64,000 bases of DNA from Entomortierella parvispora (taxonomy: Eukaryota > Mortierellomycota > Mortierellomycetes > Mortierellales > Mortierellaceae), in assembly GCA_963573315.1 (NCBI GenBank), contig OY752143.1:1612001-1676000 (forward strand), read 5' to 3'. The notes under the pieces are model-generated. The model was not told where the DNA came from and made no database searches. It saw only the letters and a program-made list of their open reading frames with translations. Position numbers and translations under genes: made by a program. The number at the start of each line of letters is the position of its first letter. Within the stretch, counting starts at the first letter, position 1. Shown piece after piece: positions 23,450 to 33,315 of this stretch.

Positions 23450-24208
23450 TCATCCCGTGGCGAGTTCTGACGTTGAGAGCATAACCACAGCCTGCTCGAT
23501 CGCCAATCGAAGCTTTGGAAGAGCAATGGGTTTACTGACACAGTTGGTCATGCCAACCTCGCGATAGATTTCTTGTTCTGCGGGGCTGTCGCTGGTGGTC
23601 ACTGCGATGATGGGCACCTTTCGATTTTGTTCCAGGATCGAATATTCTGTTGACGCGCTGTTGCGGATCGCCTCCGTGGTTTGAATGCCAGTCAGCATGG
23701 GCATGTCAATGTCCATGAGAATGAGATCAACATTGTCAATGCTCAGCCGCTCCAATGCGGCTGGCCCTGAGGACATGACGGCTGTCAAATGAACAATGTC
23801 GGCGAAATGTCGCTCGAGAATACGCGAAAGGATAGAAAGATTGATAGAGTTGTCGTCAACAATCATGACTCTGAGTCTTCGCGGCAGCAGATCTTGTGGC
23901 TCGCAATCAAGAGGAGATGGGCGACCTCCATGGATACTTCCCATGCTCATTGTTGGTGAAGGGGGCGAGCTTGGGGGAGTGACAGACGACATGGGGAGGG
24001 TTGTTGTGGAGGTTGATGATGTTGGTGAAATGGTAGATGGAGAGGGAGAGGGCAAAGAAGAACAAGAGGAAGAGGAAGAGGAGACAGAGAGTCGTGAAAG
24101 AAGAGACAAAGTCATCGTCGTGGTGGCTGAGTGAGGTAACGGCATGGATGAGGAGCGATGGCACGAGTGCGAATGGAGTATGTTGCACCAAGTCGAGGAA
24201 TAGAGCAT
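23450..24208 (-). CDS. Stand-alone response regulator (receiver domain)
   Basis: One uninterrupted frame encodes 252 residues. The first 110 are Ser/Thr/Pro-rich. The rest is a complete receiver domain: the acidic pair in RVMIVDDNS, the phospho-acceptor Asp in DLILMDIDMP, the switch Thr in AVTTSD and the conserved Lys in VSKPIALP. It should receive phosphate from a histidine phosphotransfer protein in a fungal two-component relay. There is no HSF-type DNA-binding domain (unlike Skn7) and little N-terminal extension (unlike Ssk1). It is therefore closer in layout to single-domain regulators such as Srr1. The start is the first in-frame ATG; Met-22 is an alternative. A TATA box lies 66 bases upstream. 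Confidence 0.9.
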   Translation of the reverse strand: MLYSSTWCNILHSHSCHRSSSMPLPHSATTTMTLSLLSRLSVSSSSSSCSSLPSPSPSTISPTSSTSTTTLPMSSVTPPSSPPSPTMSMGSIHGGRPSPLDCEPQDLLPRRLRVMIVDDNSINLSILSRILERHFADIVHLTAVMSSGPAALERLSIDNVDLILMDIDMPMLTGIQTTEAIRNSASTEYSILEQNRKVPIIAVTTSDSPAEQEIYREVGMTNCVSKPIALPKLRLAIEQAVVMLSTSELATG

Positions 24209-24273
24209 GGCTTTGAGGGCAGGTTCGGAACAGAACGAAAGGAAGAGGTGCTCGATGGATAAAGAAGAGGTGC

Positions 24274-24282
24274 TTTTTTATA
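24274..24282 (-). promoter_or_regulatory. TATA box of the response regulator gene
   Basis: TATAAAAAA on the minus strand, 66 bases before the ATG. Confidence 0.5.
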
Positions 24283-24289
24283 CTATGTT

Positions 24290-25560
24290 CATGGGAGGAG
24301 GGTGCGGGCGAGCGGGGGTGTGAGCGAATGATGAGCGCTTGGTGCAGTTGGCCGTTGCGTCGTTGCAGGAAATTAATGTGATACGGGGCGGTGGCAGGTA
24401 TGAAAGTGGGGGTTGGGTACTGTCCGTAATGTTTGAGAAGAGGAGGGTCATTTTATAGCAAAGGGCGGCAGGCGATCCGCATGCGGGTCATGGCTCCAAG
24501 GGAACAACAGGAAGGGGCACACCCAAACTCAATTCCTGCTATTCTGCCCCGAAATCTGACCCATCGGGGAAGAGCACCTGTGCGGTCATATCTTCTCTGC
24601 GCCAATCGCGCTCATGACATCGACATATGCGTCTGCATCTGCACAGGCGCTGAATATCTCTTCTGGACCACTCTTTCTCTCTCTCTTCTTGGTCCTGCTG
24701 CCTCTTGGCGTCGCTCGCACTGCAACAGCTCCCAGCATTGCATGCCCTTCAAGGTCTGCACAATCGTAAAACCTTCAAAAAGGGCGAAACCTGTCAGAGG
24801 GTTCAAAAGCTCACTCCACACAGGGCCCTAGTTTGAGAAAACTCTATTCTAGAGGCAGGTTCATTTCAGTCACAGACCACCAGGAGAACAGGGCAAAGAC
24901 GGCCCTTTGGAGGGCTCCGCTGGGCAAGCAACAAATCGCAGCTCGCTTTAGTCTTCCTTTGGCCCTTCTGCTTCTTCTTTTGCTGCCTCTCTTGCATGAA
25001 CGAACCAAGGGAAGGTGCCTCCTCCGCCCCTTCCTCCCATACACGCGGTGCTTACGATAGCGTTCATATCTCACCCGCACGCAGCCATGGACACCTCGCT
25101 GTGATCCAGTTTGTCTCGGTCCTCGTCCTCTTATCAAGGGCGGCTACACATATATGACATATATCTGATCAGGAGACTTCCTGGACTCGCTCGTACCAAC
25201 CTTCCCTTGGATCCCAAAGCCAAAGAGCAAAGAGAGAGTCCACCTAAGCCCCGACCGTACAAACGATCTAGCAAACATGCATTGCTATTGGCACAAAGAG
25301 TATCAATACCGGTTCCCCAGTTCAGATTCAGGACTCTTTCTGGTTTCTGAAGAAACCCCCCTGGTGCAAATGGTTTGCTGTTTCACCTGTTAGCACTTCT
25401 CAATCTCCGCGTTCGATCGCAATCGGCTACAATAATTGCATTATGATCGCGACTACATTTTAATGTCTGAGTTGCCCTGAATGAGCTGCAGTCTGTCTCC
25501 ATCTGGAAGTATCTTGCGCTTTCCCTAGTTTTCCAAGGACAAGAGAGGAAAAATATTCTT
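24290..25560. other. Gene-free region
   Basis: No open frame here shows a recognisable domain or coherent splicing. The region lies between the response regulator promoter and the decayed CAP copy. No repeats of note were seen. Confidence 0.5.
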
Positions 25561-25569
25561 GATGATTGC

Positions 25570-25990
25570 CCTTTTTTGTAAATAATGTTTTTGGGTCAAG
25601 TATCTTGAATGAAATGACCTGATAGTTCAAAGACAAGAGACGGACTCTGAACAAACATTAAAAAAAACGCGCCACAAATAGGATGAACTCATGACCTGGA
25701 CAGCAGTGAGGAAATCTCAACCGTAACCATGTTCTTGCCATACTCTTGCAAGCATTCGGGAAGATGCATCGGTTTTTGCGACGGACGCAAACCGTTGTTC
25801 AGATCCGACCCTTTCTCCACATTTTATCTCTATCCTTCTCTTCAGCTTCGTACCGACTATTGGCGATGGAGATAGCCCACTAGGAATGTGACAGGATCGG
25901 CCGACATTGGCTCCGAGATGTAGCCTGTGTCCTCTTGAACACCAGCAAGAGCTGTAACTATGTCAGAATGAGAATTCAATGCAAGGGATA
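25570..25990 (-). pseudogene. CAP/PR-1 gene relic, second tandem copy
   Basis: This is a damaged duplicate of the neighbouring CAP locus. Reading leftward, it keeps the end of a signal region and a segment ISEPMSADPVTFL matching ISEPISADPVAFL of the neighbour. After a frameshift it reads SIANSRYEAE, matching SITSTQYEAM. The body of the CAP domain is missing. The sequence resumes around the second-exon acceptor (GCTTGCAAGAGTATGGCAAG against GCTTGCAATAGTATGGTGAG). A shared intron block and GTCATTTCATTCAAG, the FTQ region, follow at about 25600-25645. The deletions and shifts mean no CAP protein can be made. Confidence 0.75.
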
Positions 25991-26136
25991 TGTGCCACCC
26001 TTGTTTTAGTAAGGATGAGGACTCGGGTCCCTGCGGTCCGCAGACCTGCAACCAGTGTCCAGAAGGAAACGCGGTTTGATTTATTGGGTATATTAGGCTT
26101 CCCATCTTCTCTGCTAACAGTAGAAGAGACTCGGTC

Positions 26137-27019
26137 TTAAACAATTGGAGGGACTTCCTTGACAAACCGAGAGTTTCCATCGTTAAGAATAATGTTTCCT
26201 GGGGGATCGTAGTCGATGTAAAGCGGCCATTTGGGGCAGTTCTTCACGGCACAACTCACAGAGGTCGTGGATGCCCATACAACTTAGGTGAAATGACCTG
26301 AAAGTGCAATGACAAAAGACAGGTGTAGACAAACAGCAGAAGCAACGCGACACAGACAATGATGACCTTATAACCAGGGGATAGTGAGAAATAGGATGAT
26401 ACCTGTTTTGCAGAGAAACTAGGGTTTCCGTAGTCATAGTTCTTGACCTCATCGTACCAGTCTTTGATAGCAGAGGAGAAATCTTTGTGACCGGCAGCCA
26501 GGTTCTCACCATACTATTGCAAGCCATGGGCGAGACGTGTTGGTTAATACGGACGGAAACCATCGACTAGACATGTCCATCATCCCCCCCTCCTCCTCCT
26601 CCACCTTTTCATCTCTCACTAACCTTTCCACGACTATAGGCATAGTTACATCTGTGAATCCATTTATCGCCAAAGGCGGCCGCGTTGTCGTTCCATTTCA
26701 GAGCTGGGACGCCATGAAGAGCTCGGAAGTCGTTATGAGCTTTCAGGACTGCGGCTTGCCCATGTGAAGAGAGGGCCATGGCCGAGATATTTGAAGAGAT
26801 ATTGGGGGTATATTCAGCCACGAGAGTTGGCTTTTCACCATCCCTCTCCATAGCCTCGTATTGAGTGCTGGTAATGGAGACGTATCGTCCTTGGCCTACT
26901 CTCAGGAACGCCACGGGATCGGCCGAGATTGGCTCCGAGATGTTGTCGATATCCTTTTGAGCACGAGCAATAGCCGTGCATACCAAAAGGATGGTGCAGA
27001 GGGTTGATTTGAGATGCAA
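26137..27019 (-). pseudogene. Secreted CAP/PR-1 (SCP-like) protein gene, probably inactive
   Basis: Exon 1 (26624-27019) encodes a signal-like leader (LCTILLVCTAIARAQ) and the CAP start AVLKAHNDFRALHGVPALKW. Exon 2 (26403-26513) has YGENLAAGHKDFSSAIKDWY. Exon 3 (26137-26297) has VVWASTTSVSCAVKNCP and a normal C terminus. CAP proteins are secreted sterol- or wall-associated proteins. Three defects appear. The codon at the expected start is TTG. The exon 2-exon 3 join is one base out of the CAP frame, as if an A had been lost from the A run before the donor. The Gln of the CAP motif FTQVVW is replaced by TAA at 26284-26286. Other domains look well kept, so the loss is recent. A different splice pattern cannot be fully excluded. 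Confidence 0.72.
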
Positions 27020-27180
27020 TGTGATGGGAGTGGAGGGAAGAGTGGTGTGGAGGAAAAATTGGATAGTTCATTGGAACGAGCAAGGTTTTTAACCTCCAAC
27101 TGTCGGGTCGCCGTCAACGAAAGGGATATTGATTGAACGTCCCCCAATACTGTACCCCATCCAGACACGAATCAGGTGAC

Positions 27181-27247
27181 CGCAATCTGCCCGCACGCAC
27201 AGCCCTGCGGCCAAAAAAGAGTGGGGCTGTGCGTGCTGGCAGATCGC
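27181..27247. repeat. 24-base inverted repeat able to form a hairpin
   Basis: Arms at about 27182-27205 and 27224-27247 match at 22 of 24 positions as reverse complements, around an 18-base loop containing AAAAAAGAG. It lies in the 284-base gap between the CAP locus and the Nudix gene, about 55 bases before the Nudix ATG. Confidence 0.85.
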
Positions 27248-27303
27248 ATCTTTGTTCCAATTCGTGCCTGCCATTTGCTCATCTCAGGATTAATTGTGGA
27301 AGA

Positions 27304-28459
27304 ATGGCAGCATCAGCAACATCAATGTCATCCAGTCTGAAAAGTTCGCTCACATTCGGATGGAGACATGCTGGATTCGCAGTCTTACGATCCCAAGTTG
27401 GAAAAGGCAAGATCGTTTGGAAAAGCGCTATCAGTTACTCTCAGCATTCGGGGCTTTCGACAACCCCATTGTCCCAGAGTACCTCTAGTAGTCATCCGCC
27501 GTCAGAGTGTCAAGACTTTGATTATGAAGCTGTCAAATATGATAGAGATTTCTTGGATTTTGTTCGTAAGAGGCTTTTGGATCGACCCGACACAAGCGCG
27601 TACTTTAAACATTGCAAAGAAGAGCCAGTTCGCCAGGCAGCCGTGTTCATGGTATGATGAGGCGTTTCTGTAGCCTTTCGAGTATTTCTAGTAGAGCTGA
27701 CTCACAGTCGTGTTGTATTCAAATACAGCCTCTTTGTATCCATAATGGTGTCCCTAGTGTCCTGTTCACGATACGCGCCAGCCACATGCGGAATCATAAA
27801 GGAGAAGTTAGGCAAGTAAGCAGCATCTGCAATTTCTGTCGCACACGGAGGCGGGTGAAGGAATTGAGCGGTCAGCCAACTGAAGATCTTTCGCCCCATA
27901 TAGCTTTCCAGGAGGGAAACGCGACCCTACCGACAAGACGATACTGGATGCTGCTCTAAGGGAGATGCAGGAGGAGGTCTCTATATCGCCAGAGGAAGTT
28001 GAGGTGCTGGGCGAATACTCGGCCATGCCAAGCAAAGGTTGTACAATGAAAGTCCATCCATTTGTGGGATTCATCAAGGAGCCGATTGAGGATATCTCTC
28101 TGGTGAAGTACAATGAGAGCGAGGTGCAAAAAGTCTTTACCGTGCCGCTCAAGGACCTAATGAACCCAGAAAAGCGCTCAATGGTTCAATTCCGAAACTC
28201 CAAGTTCTTGTATCCTGTTTGGAAAGTGGAGGAGGAGAATATTACAATCTGGGGGTTGACGGCATTCATTTTGGATGGTAGGCGCTCTAGAAACAAAATA
28301 ACGAAAGACTAGCCGAGCTGGACCCTGACCTCCTTTTCAACCATTTATCTAGGTGTTTTCAGGTGCCTCGCTAAAGGCGGACCCACTAATTTCCAAGAGA
28401 TACCAGAAGGTGCCAAAGTCGAAAAATACCGCCCAGCAAAACCCTCCGCGTTCGTGTAG
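27304..28459 (+). CDS. Nudix hydrolase, CoA diphosphatase type
   Basis: Four exons (27304-27651, 27729-27811, 27904-28277, 28353-28459) join in phase for 303 residues. The family cleaves CoA or acyl-CoA esters to phosphopantetheine and 3',5'-ADP, in peroxisomes or mitochondria. The CoA-Nudix pre-motif is visible as TIRASHMRNHKGEVSFPGG. It leads into the Nudix box with KRDPTDKTILDAALREMQEE, which holds the metal-binding REx2EE. An Asp stands at the usual first Glu, as is common in this subfamily. The N-terminal 60 residues are basic and Ser-rich, possibly a targeting sequence. The second intron begins GCAAGT rather than GT; only this donor joins SFPGG in frame. No peroxisomal SKL-type ending is present (it ends SAFV). 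Confidence 0.88.
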
Positions 28460-28485
28460 TTTTTTTTTTTTTTTTTTTTTTTTTT
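28460..28485. repeat. 26-base T homopolymer
   Basis: An uninterrupted T run starts directly after the Nudix stop codon and precedes the USP14/Ubp6 start by 140 bases. Confidence 0.95.
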
Positions 28486-28624
28486 GAAATGCATTCTTCA
28501 CGTGACTATAAAAACGAACGTCGCTGCCGCTGACGTACCGCAGCACGGTGCACGTCGCCCTGCAACTTTGCAATCGCGGCCTCCTGTTTCTTTCATCCCT
28601 ACCTGTACACCACCCATCGATATA

Positions 28625-31037
28625 ATGCCACCAGCCAACACCATCAAAGGTAGCCAGGATGGAAAGGATTGCAGCAAAGGATGAGCATCGTCAAGACGTT
28701 CGAGTCATCGATTACTGATCACATTTCTTCTCTCGTCGCGCATCAGTTAACGTGAAGTGGAGCGGCAAGAAGTTTGACGACCTCGAGTTGAACCTGGACG
28801 AGCCTGGCCTTGTTTTCAAGGCCCAGCTGTTTGCCCTGACTGGAGTGGAGCCAGACAGACAAAAAATCATCGCCAAGGGTGGCATGCTCAAGGTGTGCCT
28901 CTTCAGACCCGATCCACTTTCCTGCAAAAGTTTTTCGTGTATGTTTGAGTGACTAACCTGGTGTAATTCGCTGGCCACTTTTAGGATGATACCGACATGA
29001 ACAAGCTCGGACTGAAGAACGTGAGTGATCCAGGATTATACTTTGAAGTACAAACCTGAACGCAGCCGCGATTCGGTTTCCCTTCTAACAAATCAAGCAT
29101 TTTCATTATTCTCCTTCTATAGGGTCACAACTTCATGGTATAAGAGGAGAACATATATAAGAGTGTGATACCCTTGATAATCATGAAGCTTATTCACCTC
29201 GTGGATTAACTTGGTAATAGATGATGGGCACTGCTGGAGAACTTCCAAAGGCACCGGAAAAGAAGATTCTCTTTGCAGAGGATATGACTGAAGCAACATT
29301 AAACAAGGCGGTAAGGTGTTCCTTTCATTGATCAGTCGAGTTCATTATTGGTGCCCTGGGAAATTTGGCTTAATTGACTCTTTTTTATTTCTAGATGGAT
29401 ATTCCTGTCGGTCTGGTCAACTTGGGAAACACCTGCTACATGGTACGACATCTCTTCCTGCCACCACGGGCAGCATGTGTCAACAGTCACCGAATATCCA
29501 GACTCACTTGTCAACTGAATATTGTCATCCTTAATTAGAATGCCACTCTTCAATGCCTTCGTGTTGTTCCCGAGTTGATTCAGGATCTTCAAAAGTATTC
29601 TGGAGGGACTGATAATCTGGATGCCAGAAGCAACATGACAGCATCTTTGAGAGATCTGTATCGACAACTTAATGCCTCTGGCCATGGAGTCATGCCTGCA
29701 CCATTTCTTTCAGTAAGCTGTTGACCAGATCCCAAAATTATCAGCACTTGCGCTATATTAACGTCAGTTTGGTTCTTCATATCTATAGTACTTGAGGAAA
29801 GCATTCCCTCAATTTTCACAACAAGGCAATGATGGCGTTTGGGCACAGCAGGATGCAGAGGAATGCTGGAGTCAACTCATCTCAGTACTGAAAACCAAGC
29901 TTCCTACTCACGCTGAAGGACAACAAAATGTGATTTCCCAATTCATGGAGGGTGAATTCACAACTACGTAAGCAGCACACATCAATACGAGTCTTCAATT
30001 AATAGGAAAGAGAGCCGCTTGGTCGCTGACGTGAACCTTGATTGTATTGCTATAGACTTCAGTGCGATGAATCACCAGAAGAAGGAGCCGTTGTCACCAA
30101 GGAGAAGTTTGCCAAGTTGGATTGCCACATCACCATCGGTAAGCGATTGAGGGTGTCAAAGAAGAGGAGTTAATGCTACACGTCCACATATTCCTGACGG
30201 CCAATCTGACATCTCTATTTTTACTATTCAATATATAGACGTCAACTATCTTCACAACGGAATCTTGCATTCTTTGGACCAGAAAATTGAGAAGAACTCT
30301 GAATCTCTTGGTCGCCCTGCTGTGTACTCTAAGACGCAACGGATCTCAAGATTGCCAGCTTACTTGACCGTGAACTTTGTCCGGTTTTTCTGGAAGGAGA
30401 ACGAGCGCGTCAAGGCTAAAATCCTGCGTAAAGTCAAGTTCCCTTTCGAGTTGGATGCATCCCAGTTCTGTACACCAGATCTCCAGGCAAAGTTGACAAA
30501 CACAAAACTCAAGTTGAGAGAACTGGACAATGCTGAGACAGCATTGAAGAGACGCCACCGTTTGGACAAGGAGTCTGGACGCATGGAGACGGATGAGGTT
30601 TCAGAAGAACAAAAGGCAGTACAGGCTGCTCAAGATGCCTTGGAGGGCTCTTTGGATCCAGAACTTGTCAAGGACGTGGGATGTAATCCTTCTGGCCAGT
30701 ATGAGCTCGCTGCGGTTTTGACTCATATTGGACGAACTGCCGATTCCGGACACTACATTGGATGGGCACGCAAGGGTGATACAGATGACTGGTACAAATA
30801 CGATGACGACAAGGTCTCGCCAGTTTCCAGGGACGACATCTTAAAGCTGGATGGCGGAGGTAATATTGTAGTTCTGAAACATGAGCGGGAGCCTGCTGGT
30901 TTACCATCGCCTTTCCTAATGACAGATCCCTTACCACTGTTTCTTGTTGCCGTCAAATAGGAGATTTCCATGTTGCGTACTTGGCGCTTTACCGCGCAAG
31001 ATCTTTCAAGGTCAAACCCATCGTCAAAAAGGATTGA
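28625..31037 (+). CDS. UBP6: Ubiquitin carboxyl-terminal hydrolase, USP14/Ubp6 family
   Basis: About eleven exons give roughly 500 residues, the normal length. The N-terminal ubiquitin-like domain (VNVKWSGKKFDDLELNLDE to GGMLK) docks the enzyme on the 19S proteasome. The USP catalytic domain follows. The Cys box is GLVNLGNTCYMNATLQCL, the QQDAEE motif is WAQQDAEECW, and the His box is GRTADSGHYIGW followed by DDWYKYDDDKVS. It trims ubiquitin from substrates at the proteasome. Exons are very short at the 5' end, including a 15-base exon (29123-29137, GHNFM) that restores the conserved GHNFMMMGTAG. The first exon ends after eight codons, in phase 1. The gene sits 165 bases behind the Nudix gene on the same strand. 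Confidence 0.95.
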
Positions 31038-31249
31038 GTTGGGGCATGGATACCAGTTTAATATCGTCGTGATGCATGCAACATAGAACAATAGGTGGCC
31101 ATCCTTTAGTATGAAATATATTTATCTGCTGGATCGTATGATGCTTATAACCGTGAGGAGTGGACCGTATTTCATATTTGAGAAATGTGAGAAAGAGCTA
31201 GCTGGGGTACACATTCGCGAGTGTTTCGAGTGAGTGAAAGGATAACTGC

Positions 31250-32466
31250 TCAGTCACGGTTCTGGAGTAGGTGCTTCAGATCAGGAAGAAGCGTGTCGGT
31301 GTCATGCTGGTCCTAAGAGTTGGTGGAACAATGATACAGTATTTTTAAGCGTCGGTTCAATGAACTGACAAGTAAAATGTGGGGGGCAGATCTTTTACTT
31401 CGACGTCTCTTGCCAACAGCACCGTTCTCTCGGCGACAGTCCTCGCCACGTCCTGCACAGTGAGGCTGGTCTCCATTTTCATCCTGTCAGCTGTGATGGA
31501 GAATCAATTGTCTGGTCAGATAAAAGATAGGAAAATACGACGACGGATACGACATCATCTTTGTCCACCAATCTTTGGTGTTCCTGACTTGCCAAACTCT
31601 GCCAGAGCGCAAGACATCCGAGCTCTGTGGTCCTGGGTCTCGCTTTCGACTGCTACTCCTAACGTCTCGAAGTCTTTGACAAAGCCCATCTATGATTGTC
31701 AATTCAAGTGAGATGCCGTTACTTTTTTTGTAAATGGGACGTTCTGCCTATGTGGGGGCAACTTACTTGGAAATCGCTTAAGGTTGAATGAACAGACTTT
31801 ACCAAAGCAGCCGTATCTTGCACGGACACCTGGATCTGATTTCCAACATTCTCTCTTTCAACCTTCCTATTGTGAGAAAGGGAGTACAAAACCATTCGAG
31901 TCATTTCGTTTTCGTCAAGAAACAAAGTAATGGTAGAAATCTCTTACATGGATCCATCAGAGACAGAGAGTCGGGCTTGCATGTTTTTTGACAGATCAGC
32001 AATGTCCTTTTTCACTTTTTTTAAGTCGATAGTTGCATCTGCTGAAATCTTGTTCCTGTGGATAACTCTTTGCTGCTTGGCTTTTGGTCGTTGTCCTTCG
32101 GATCTTGAAACCAACCGCTTTTGAATGGAGATGACTAACAGACAAACGACGTGCGCAAAGCAAGAGAGAGAGACAGAGGGAGACAGAGAGAGAGCGCGAG
32201 AGAGAAAGAAAGACATCAGATACAGACTCTTGAGTCTGGGAAAACCACCATTCTTCTTGCCAACAAAAAGAACAACCTTTCTTGTTTTCGCGACATTTCT
32301 CTTTCAAGGAGGTGGTTGGACTTGTATCTATTTCCATCCCCGTATCATCACCCATGACGGTAGACATGAAAGTGCCGACAACAGAAACTCCTGAAGGATC
32401 CTTGGTGAAAGAAGAATCGACGCTTGCTACTCTTGAGGTTTTGGACTGCTTGGGCATCTTGGGCAT
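31250..32466 (-). CDS. Unknown helical protein, multi-exon
   Basis: I do not recognise the family. A first exon starts MPKMPKQSKTSRVAS and is Ser/Thr-rich. Later exons, joined by phase, read ISIQKRLVSRSEGQRPK, DLKKVKKDIADLSKNMQARL, VQDTAALVKSVHSTLSDFQ, MGFVKDFETLGVAVESETQD, METSLTVQDVARTVAERT and a short last exon ending KHLLQNRD. Heptad-like spacing suggests helices or a coiled coil, about 240 residues in all. The first intron holds a long GA-rich run (about 32160-32215). Some donors (GTTGTT, GTCAGG) are weak, so boundaries are provisional. It converges with USP14/Ubp6, 212 bases apart. A small subunit of a larger complex is possible but is a guess. Confidence 0.55.
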
Positions 32467-32627
32467 TGGGAGTGCTGAAATGAGAAAAAAGGCGGTAGAG
32501 GATAAAGAGACAATGAAGAAAACGGAACCGGCGATATCCCGTCCATCACCCTCTCTCTCTCTGTCATTGTCTCATCATTGACCAGGGCCCCGTGTAGTTT
32601 ATTATCAACAACTACAAATCATCACAA

Positions 32628-33193
32628 TCATGATCGGAGAGCCAGCACGAGGTGAAGGACCGATCCGTCATGAATTCCACAGTCAGCCAGCATCCTCGAA
32701 TTGTTCTCGCTGTCGCTTCTTGCTTCAAAACGTACCGCCGTTTTCGGGTGCATATCTCCTGGTTTCCCTGGCACAAAGATGAGGCGTTGGGAAGAAGATC
32801 GCTCGAGAAGTTCTTTGACAGCCTCAATCGTATCTGTTGGTCCAATCAATTGAGATGGTCTTGCCCGTCAATGTTTTGATAGTCACCTGCATGCCTTCGA
32901 AAGAGGGGGGGGGGGGGGGGGGCTGGCATCTGCGTGGCAGTGCAACGTCGTGGATCACACTACTGCTTCTTGTTGGGCTTTGACTCCCTGAACAAGGTAA
33001 ATAGTTGCACCGCTGCCCCACAAAGGGTCTTGTTGTCCTCGAGTAACCTGCCAACAAAGATCATCCGTAAAGATGAGGGAGGCTGACCACCGACTTCCCC
33101 GACTCTGAACTTGAGGACTTTGATTGTGTCATTCCACTAGAGTTCGTCAAAGGTAATAACGGTCCCTGTGAGTGTCTTCACACTAGCTTGCAT
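32628..33193 (-). pseudogene. Decayed polyubiquitin gene, two repeats
   Basis: Two head-to-tail ubiquitin-like units are readable. Unit 1 begins MQASVKTLTGTVITFDEL, meets TAG at 33137-33139, then continues with NDTIKVLKF and MIFVGRLLEDNKTL. It ends with a frame change into ATIYLV. Unit 2 begins MQVTIKTLTGKTISID, shifts frame, continues GPTDTIEAVKELLE, SSQRLIFV, RMLADCGIHDGS and ends LHLVLALRS. Ubiquitin is almost invariant and ends in LRGG, so the many changes, the stop, the shifts and the lost di-Gly show it is not a working ubiquitin gene. An 18-base G run (32905-32922) lies between the units. An expressed ubiquitin-like protein from unit 2 alone is a less likely reading. Confidence 0.75.
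32905..32922. repeat. 18-base G homopolymer
   Basis: An uninterrupted G run on the plus strand lies inside the decayed polyubiquitin locus, at the junction of the two units. G runs of this length can form quadruplexes and are prone to sequencing error. Confidence 0.95.
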
Positions 33194-33244
33194 TATTCTC
33201 GGCGAAAAGTGACAAATAAAAAAAGGCATTTTGACTGTTTGCTC

Positions 33245-33250
33245 TTTATT
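33245..33250 (-). terminator. Polyadenylation signal of the phosphoesterase gene
   Basis: AATAAA on the minus strand about 66 bases after the phosphoesterase stop. Confidence 0.5.
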
Positions 33251-33315
33251 AAGTTATTACAATGGGGATATATGCCGAACATCCTTAACAAGGATGACAA
33301 AAAGTTATGACAGGC

